A stretch of 64,000 nt of DNA from JAKQDH01 sp029558835 (lineage in GTDB: Bacteria > Planctomycetota > Phycisphaerae > UBA1845), in NCBI GenBank assembly GCA_035356615.1, contig DAOQSN010000006.1, positions 62,001 to 126,000 on the forward strand. The letters run 5' to 3'. The first letter of the stretch is position 1, and each line of letters starts with the position of its first letter. A program made the translations under genes and the position numbers. Shown here piece by piece: positions 58,903 to 64,000 of this stretch. The notes below the pieces were generated by a model. It was not told the DNA's origin. It made no database searches and saw nothing but the letters and a program-made list of their open reading frames with translations.

Positions 58903-60165
58903 CTACTTCACGCGAAACCTCGCGCTAACCGGGTTGTGGTCGGAACCACTCGCGTCCGGTGCGGTAGACCACACTCGATAAGAACCCTCCACGTACTGGC
59001 CACCCGCAGCCGGCGAAGCCAGGATGAAGTCGATCATCGACAGATACGGCTGGCGGTTGTACGTGATCTGCTGGTCCGCCGGCAGACCGGCGATGAAACT
59101 CTTCATCGCTGTGGCGCCGGTACCCGCCAGCGCCTGCGTGGCCGCACTCTCCCACACGTCGTTGAAATCTCCGCACACCAGAATGCGCGCCGCCGGATTC
59201 CGCCCCAACTGCTCATCCAGCAGTGCCCGAACCTTCCTCGCTTCACCCACGCGAACCGGCTCGGCCTCCTCCCGACCGCCGGAGCTGCTCTTGAGGTGCA
59301 GCACCCATACTTCCAGCGGCGGGGCCTCGGGCGGCAGCAGTTCCACCGCCAGTAGGTCGCGGCAGAACCGCCGCGGCTTCCCATTTGCATCGGGGAACGT
59401 CAGGTGGCGGTAGGATCGTACCACGCCGACCGGCACGCGCGACAGCAACGCCACGTCGATGCCGCGCACATCGTTCCCCTCGAAGTGGACCACCTCATAA
59501 CCCATGTCCCCAAGAAACGCCTCCACAAAGCGCTCGAGGTAGCCGCGGTTCTCCACCTCCTGCAGCGCCACGACGTCCGCGTCGATCTCGCGCAGCGGGC
59601 GGGCCACGCGCTCCAGTTCTTCGCGCGGCTTGGCCGGCGTCGAATCGTCGTCGCGGTAGGGGTCGTTCACGTCGTCGAAGAGGTTCTCGACGTTATACGT
59701 GGCCACCGTGATCTCGGGTCCGAGGGGCTTGCCCCTGCGTTTCACGGGTTCCACGGGAGGCAAGTCGGCCAAGACCTCAACCTGGCGCGGATCGCTGATC
59801 TGAATCTCGGGCACTTCGGCATACGTCCGCACGAAGCCGCGGATGCGGACGACCTTCCCCTCGTAAAGCTCCTTCAGCGGCGCCGGGAACCGAGCGAGAT
59901 CACTGGTGAACACGACCGCCTTGAAGCGCGGCGGCTTTGCTTCCTCGAAGTCCAGGAAATGCGTTTTACTCGAACTTCCGACCCGGATCACCCGACCGGA
60001 GACGAACGCGACCCGCCCCACGACCTGTTCGGCGTCCTGCCAGCTCACCCGGGGAAGGCCCTCATCAGGTCCGATCGGCGGCCCGCCGAAGCCGGCCGAC
60101 ACCGCGCCAAGCACAACCGCCAAGCAGATCACCACCGCCGCCTCGACGAACAACCCACGTCTCAT
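58903..60165 (-). CDS. Secreted endonuclease/exonuclease/phosphatase-fold protein
   Basis: 420 residues from ATG 60165. Signal peptide VVICLAVVLGAVSAG. Residues about 35-140 look like an OB-fold (VGRVAFVSGRVIRVGSSSKT, KVVRIRGFVRTYAEVPEIQI), a domain often placed before extracellular nucleases. The EEP domain starts ITVATYNVENLFDD and has the catalytic Glu in VVALQEVENR, the CGDFNDVWES motif and SDHNPV with the catalytic Asp-His pair. EEP enzymes are Mg-dependent phosphodiesterases; an extracellular DNase role is inferred. The neighbouring gene encodes a second EEP protein. Confidence 0.9.
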   Translation of the reverse strand: MRRGLFVEAAVVICLAVVLGAVSAGFGGPPIGPDEGLPRVSWQDAEQVVGRVAFVSGRVIRVGSSSKTHFLDFEEAKPPRFKAVVFTSDLARFPAPLKELYEGKVVRIRGFVRTYAEVPEIQISDPRQVEVLADLPPVEPVKRRGKPLGPEITVATYNVENLFDDVNDPYRDDDSTPAKPREELERVARPLREIDADVVALQEVENRGYLERFVEAFLGDMGYEVVHFEGNDVRGIDVALLSRVPVGVVRSYRHLTFPDANGKPRRFCRDLLAVELLPPEAPPLEVWVLHLKSSSGGREEAEPVRVGEARKVRALLDEQLGRNPAARILVCGDFNDVWESAATQALAGTGATAMKSFIAGLPADQQITYNRQPYLSMIDFILASPAAGGQYVEGSYRVWSTAPDASGSDHNPVSARFRVK

Positions 60166-60297
60166 GGTCCCGCAATCCACTCAAGGCACTCCGCGTGAAC
60201 AAGCCTCAACGCCGGCCACCGGACCCCGCGGTCCGGGGTCGTGCCTCCCAGGACTCCTGGACAGCGCCACGCCACACGGAAACCGGCAGCACGGCCG

Positions 60298-60332
60298 GGG
60301 TGGCATGGCCAAGTCCCGGCGCCGGGATCATG
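60298..60332 (-). repeat. REP-like palindrome, family B copy 5
   Basis: GGGTGGCATGGCCAAGTCCC then GGCGCCGGGATCATG, the reverse of the family unit. It faces copy 6 at 60366. Confidence 0.65.
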
Positions 60333-60365
60333 CGCTCTCCGGTACCCAAGGCTGGCGTCTGCAAG

Positions 60366-60400
60366 GGCATGCCGGCGCCTTCGGCTTGGGCATGCCACCC
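60366..60400 (+). repeat. REP-like palindrome, family B copy 6
   Basis: GGCATGCCGGCGCCTTCGGC then TTGGGCATGCCACCC. With copy 5 it forms an inverted pair in the spacer between the two EEP genes. Confidence 0.68.
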
Positions 60401-60428
60401 GCCCGGTTTCCCCTTTGCGTGGACCTGC

Positions 60429-61802
60429 TCAGTCGCCCGTAAAGGTTGACTGAAAGGCCGCGAAGTCCGCAACGTCCACGTCGTCATCGCCGTCAGCGTC
60501 CGCCCAGTCGCAGGCTGGCGCCACGCCGACGCCGGGCCCCGCCAGGCATGCCTGGAAGGCATCGTAGTCCAGCAGATCCACGTCCCCGTCGCCGTTGTGG
60601 TCCCCGTAGAGTCCCTGCCCGGGCGGCAACACGAAGTCCGCGATCACCGGACGGTGGTCGGAAGCCATCCCACTGGCCGAGCTGGGCATCGAGAAGCTGG
60701 CCACCTCGGGTGGGAACCACTGCGTCGGCAGGCCCGAGCTGTTGAAGACGAAGGCCCGCCGCAGCAACGCGATGCTGTCGTGCCAGGCAAGGTAATCCAG
60801 CTTGCTCGACGAGTACGTGGAGCGGTTGTTGTTGTAGGGGTTGACGGCCGAGTCGTAGGTGGAGTCCGTGCGGTCCCGATCGGTGCCGTCGGTGCCGCCG
60901 GTCTGCTGCGCCAGGGTCATCCACTCGGCCGGGCCCTTGCGCCCGTTCGTCTGTTCATCCTCGTTCCAGTCGCCTCCCCAGAGGAACGGCGTGTTGCCGT
61001 CGAGAATGGACGTGGCGGGCGGGCTGTCCACGATCTTGTTGTTGGGGTCCGGGATGCCGGTGCCGGCGCCGTTGAGCCAGTAGTCAATCACGTAGGCGAC
61101 GTTCTGGGCGGCGCGCAACCGGTCCGCAAGGTCGTCGCTGCCGCTGCCGGCCTTGAGGTGACAGCAGCCGACTGCCAGATCACCAGCGTACAGGCCATCC
61201 GGCAGATCGAACTCGGCCACCATGAACCCGCGGATGCCGCCGTTGCCGCCCGGGGCGTAGCCGTCCGGCAACACCATGGGGATATCGCCCCGCTGGCTCA
61301 GCGTGTCGCCGTTCAGGTCGAGGAAGGGGAAGCGGCTGACGATGACATTCCGGTTGTAGCCGTCGTCCCGGTCACTCACGAAGATGTACGGCAAGCTGCA
61401 ATCCGGAGCATAGAGACGGACATAGGACGTGATGGGGACGCCGCCGTGAAACGTGTCGGAACCGCCCTCGAACAGCATGTGTACCGTCAGTTGGAGATTG
61501 GCGACGGTGTCCACCCCGCTGCCCGTGCCGTTGCCGCTGTTGTCTCCGGCTTCCTGGAGCAGCAGCACGTCGGGTTTCATGGCCGCGATGATGTGAGCCA
61601 CCGCCGACCAGTCGTTCAGGCCCTCCTGCTTGGCGTTCGTGGAGCACACCGTGTCATGGATGTTCCACGTCATCACGCGAACGTCAGTGGGGTTCTCCTT
61701 GCCCCATTGACCACTGGAGGGGTCCCACTGCGCCAGCACCGGCGTGCCCGCCCCCCCAAAAAAGACCGCACCGATGAAGACGACCATACCCCTTGACCAC
61801 AT
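60429..61802 (-). CDS. Secreted endonuclease/exonuclease/phosphatase-fold protein with dockerin-like tail
   Basis: 457 residues from ATG 61802 behind GGGGGGAA. Signal peptide MVVFIGAVFFGGAGTPVLA. EEP motifs: VMTWNIHDTVC at the start, catalytic Glu in VLLLQEAGDNSG, LWGGDWNEDEQ, and SDHRPVIADF. Residues about 398-455 hold two EF-hand-like loops, DHNGDGDVDLLDYDAF and DADGDDDVDVADFAAF, spaced as in type I dockerins and also found at the end of 14322-18101. The protein lacks the OB-fold of its downstream neighbour 58903-60165. A secreted phosphodiesterase or nuclease is the likely role. Confidence 0.9.
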   Translation of the reverse strand: MWSRGMVVFIGAVFFGGAGTPVLAQWDPSSGQWGKENPTDVRVMTWNIHDTVCSTNAKQEGLNDWSAVAHIIAAMKPDVLLLQEAGDNSGNGTGSGVDTVANLQLTVHMLFEGGSDTFHGGVPITSYVRLYAPDCSLPYIFVSDRDDGYNRNVIVSRFPFLDLNGDTLSQRGDIPMVLPDGYAPGGNGGIRGFMVAEFDLPDGLYAGDLAVGCCHLKAGSGSDDLADRLRAAQNVAYVIDYWLNGAGTGIPDPNNKIVDSPPATSILDGNTPFLWGGDWNEDEQTNGRKGPAEWMTLAQQTGGTDGTDRDRTDSTYDSAVNPYNNNRSTYSSSKLDYLAWHDSIALLRRAFVFNSSGLPTQWFPPEVASFSMPSSASGMASDHRPVIADFVLPPGQGLYGDHNGDGDVDLLDYDAFQACLAGPGVGVAPACDWADADGDDDVDVADFAAFQSTFTGD

Positions 61803-61890
61803 ATCGTTCCCCCCAAGATTCTGGGCCGCACGCGCGTACCACACTGCCCGCTAACGCCGGCGTGCCTACCGCGTCGCGTCCCGTGTGAGG

Positions 61891-61930
61891 AAAGAGGCCC
61901 CGTGCGGCTCTTGCCACACGGGGCCCCTAC
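61891..61930 (-). terminator. Intrinsic terminator downstream of the dockerin protein
   Basis: Stem GGCCCCGTG (61896-61904) / CACGGGGCC (61917-61925), extended by GGC/GCC around a TCTT loop. On the minus strand the stem is followed by TCTTTCCTC. It lies about 75 bp after the stop at 62003. Confidence 0.7.
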
Positions 61931-62002
61931 TAGACCACATTGCTCAACTGCCTGTCAACCGCGGCCACGAACGTGGGGCCCCAGCGCGCGCGGCCGTGCC
62001 CC

Positions 62003-64000
62003 TTACGGACACCCGTCGCCCGTCGGCTTCGGCGTGCTGAACCACACGTCGTACAGGCTCGCCCCGTTGAGCAGGTTGATCTCCGCGGTCAGGTCCGCCA
62101 CGGTGATCGTCCCGCTCTGGTTGATGTCTGCCTCCCACAGCGGCACCGACCCGCCGCCCAGCGCGATGTTGAGCCGCTGAATAAGCTGCGTGATGTCCTG
62201 CGCATTTGTAAACGACGACCCATCGACGTTACCCGGGTGCTTGTAGTACTTCACAAACGCCCCGCCGTTGTAGCGGATCGTCGTGACGTGCCCCACGCCC
62301 ACGGCCGGTGCAGCTGCGCCAACGTCATAGGCCGAGATACCGTGCGCCAGGTTGATCGTGTACACACCTGCGGGGCCCTCCAGCACACTAGTGATCGAGT
62401 TTGCCCCGCACTGCGGCGAGAACCCAGTTTCGCACAGGTCCCAGCAGGACAAGTCGGCAGCCCCGGACACCCCCAGATCGACCGTAATCGGTTGCCAGGA
62501 CGTGCCCACGCCTGTGCACGGGGTCGTGTCGCTGACCGGATGGGCCTGCGTCGCATCCACGATTCCGTCGGGGGGGTACGGCACAAACCGCACGGGGTCC
62601 GGGCAGGTCGGTGGCGCTTGATAGGCACCGACGTAAACCAACGCCTGGTAGGCTTCGTCCGCCGGGTAGGTCGGGTCGTAGTTGCTTGAACTCGGGTCGT
62701 TGAATACGTCGTCGAGGTTGATGTCGTAAACGATCTCCACGTTCACGACCAACCCGCCGAGCGAGGTAGCGTCGCGGGTCGGCAGTGTCGGGCTCGGATC
62801 AACACCCAGATGCGCCTTCTCGCTGATATTGCCGGACCAGGCCGTACCGGAGTCCACCGAGTCGGCGTCGGCGATGCCCATGAAGGAGATCTGCCAGGGC
62901 AACCCGCTGTTGAGGCCGGTGAACGTGCTGCCCAACTCCAGGACCAGCTCGAGCCGATAGCCGAACAGCGTTGGATCATACACGGCGCGGAGCAGGGCGG
63001 AATCGTAGTCGATGTACGGCTGTCCCTGGCTATCCACCTTGTTCAGCGCCACGGCCGAGATGAACCAGACGTTGCCGACCGAGTCGATCATGGGAGCGGA
63101 GATCGACGGCCCGAAGGGAGCGCTCCCGGGAAGGTCGTCCATCAGGCACATGCGGCCGATGACGGGCCCGGTCGGACCAGCCAGGATTGGCTTGCCCGTG
63201 CCTGGGGTAGCCGTCTGGTCGATCGTGTACCCCGCCATCGTCCAGCGCGTCTGCGCGGGGCTGCAACTCACCCGGGCGACCGCGACGTAATTGAGGGGGT
63301 TGTCGTTGAACGGCGATGGCTCGTAGACAACGCCTGCCGCCAACAGGCACCCGGCCTGGTCCACGTTGAGGGCCACCGGGCTGTTGCCGCCCCGGAAGGC
63401 GGTCTGGTCGTGATAGTGGTCGAACGCGTCGCCGCCGGCCGACGGAATGTTCGTCGCGCCAGTGACGTTGTCCGTGATGGTAGTCGGCAGGGTGAGAGCG
63501 CGCTGGCTGCCGGCGGCCACACTGCCGTCGGAGTTGAGGCCCCAGACATTGATGGTGCGTGTCAAACCGCTGGCGTCCTTGCCCAGGATACCTGCCGTCC
63601 CGCGGGTCCCCCCGATGCACTGCACGTTCCTGCTCATGTACGCCAAGGCACCTCGATGCGCCGTCACCCCGGTGGCGAAGTGAGACGTCGTGAGGGCGGG
63701 TGGAAACGCCGGCCCGTAGGCGTACTGGTTGTCGAAGTTGGTGCCCAGGTAATACGGCAATCCGAAGACGCTCTCCGGCCCGATGTTCGGCGTGTTGTAG
63801 CTGATGCCTGCGTGCTGGACGATCCAGGTCCCCGCGCCGCCGTCGAAGAGGCCATTATCATCGACATAGTTAACCAGCGCGCAGTCGCGCTCCAGCATGC
63901 CAACGTTGAAGATGTTGACACCCGTCAACACGCTCGGGCCGGTGGACTCGTTCCCATCCGCCCGGAACATAACGTTGCCCCACTCGTCCACTGCCCCGAT
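62003..64000 (-). CDS. Secreted protein with dockerin-like C-terminus (N-terminus beyond window)
   Basis: About 665 residues are visible with no start, since the frame runs open to the right edge. The body has beta-propeller-like stretches (DEWGNVMFRADGNESTGPSV, GTWIVQHAGISYNTPNIGPE, IDSVGNVWFISAVALNKVDS, VNYVAVARVSCS-type strands). The C-terminal ~75 residues carry two calcium-loop/helix units, NVDGSSFTNAQDITQLIQRL and DINQSGTITVADLTAEINLL, of dockerin type I kind. No catalytic motif is seen in the visible part. The signal peptide must lie to the right. Confidence 0.78.
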   Translation of the reverse strand: MGAVDEWGNVMFRADGNESTGPSVLTGVNIFNVGMLERDCALVNYVDDNGLFDGGAGTWIVQHAGISYNTPNIGPESVFGLPYYLGTNFDNQYAYGPAFPPALTTSHFATGVTAHRGALAYMSRNVQCIGGTRGTAGILGKDASGLTRTINVWGLNSDGSVAAGSQRALTLPTTITDNVTGATNIPSAGGDAFDHYHDQTAFRGGNSPVALNVDQAGCLLAAGVVYEPSPFNDNPLNYVAVARVSCSPAQTRWTMAGYTIDQTATPGTGKPILAGPTGPVIGRMCLMDDLPGSAPFGPSISAPMIDSVGNVWFISAVALNKVDSQGQPYIDYDSALLRAVYDPTLFGYRLELVLELGSTFTGLNSGLPWQISFMGIADADSVDSGTAWSGNISEKAHLGVDPSPTLPTRDATSLGGLVVNVEIVYDINLDDVFNDPSSSNYDPTYPADEAYQALVYVGAYQAPPTCPDPVRFVPYPPDGIVDATQAHPVSDTTPCTGVGTSWQPITVDLGVSGAADLSCWDLCETGFSPQCGANSITSVLEGPAGVYTINLAHGISAYDVGAAAPAVGVGHVTTIRYNGGAFVKYYKHPGNVDGSSFTNAQDITQLIQRLNIALGGGSVPLWEADINQSGTITVADLTAEINLLNGASLYDVWFSTPKPTGDGCP

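Overview
The window is a GC-rich (about two-thirds G+C by eye), densely coded chromosome segment with no rRNA, tRNA, phage or insertion sequence recognised. Several traits point to the Planctomycetota, probably a Phycisphaerae-like lineage: secreted proteins ending in dockerin-like calcium repeats, a PEP-CTERM protein, many Cys-anchored lipoproteins, CotH/VTC/DUF4956 genes, enhancer-dependent (sigma-54) regulators and wide spacers full of palindromic repeats. This placement is inferred from gene content only.

Layout. 1-3645 (minus): secreted coil protein, CotH-like lipoprotein, VTC polyphosphate polymerase-like protein and DUF4956 membrane protein (cut by the edge). 4299-9766 (minus): TPR lipoprotein, IspD with a YacL-like PIN/TRAM protein, and a Tyr-rich secreted protein. 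10178-11287 (plus): solitary D12 adenine methylase. 11513-12750 (minus): a non-coding block that looks like a very large structured RNA ending in a perfect intrinsic terminator. 12901-21130 (minus): PhoH-like ATPase, large dockerin protein, truncated MscS, DUF481 protein, small lipoprotein. 21790-23380: divergent coaD and pyrD. 23592-32344: hypothetical acidic protein, aceE, then iorA and a giant iorB::acyl-CoA synthetase fusion behind a sigma-54-like promoter. 32700-34676: three lipoproteins. 34992-38106: iron-uptake operon feoA-feoB-accessory protein with two Fur-like palindromes. 38271-40876: histidine kinase and NtrC-type regulator. 41240-46645: apgM, panD, M42 aminopeptidase, PocR/GAF/PP2C phosphatase. 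46976-53712 (minus): five-gene flavin/iron-sulfur operon. 54162-57264: a second GAF histidine kinase and NtrC-type regulator. 57531-64000: PEP-CTERM protein, two endonuclease/exonuclease/phosphatase-fold proteins and a dockerin protein that runs off the edge.

How genes work together. The iorA / iorB-ACD pair should decarboxylate aryl or branched 2-oxoacids to acyl-CoA and release the acid with ATP formation, with the last steps on one polypeptide. The 46976-53712 operon combines NuoE-, NuoF-, GltD-, NuoG-N-terminal- and GOGAT-FMN-type modules. It resembles flavin-based electron-bifurcating transhydrogenases of the HydABC/Stn/Nfn superfamily, but with no hydrogenase subunit and an added GOGAT-like FMN subunit. 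Two NtrC-type regulators with GAFTGA loops and a sigma-54-like promoter suggest RpoN control of redox or fermentation genes.

The strongest candidates for something undescribed are the 1.2-kb structured RNA, the redox operon with its modified subunits, and the IorB-ACD fusion. Dispersed MITE-like and REP-like elements occupy many of the long spacers.
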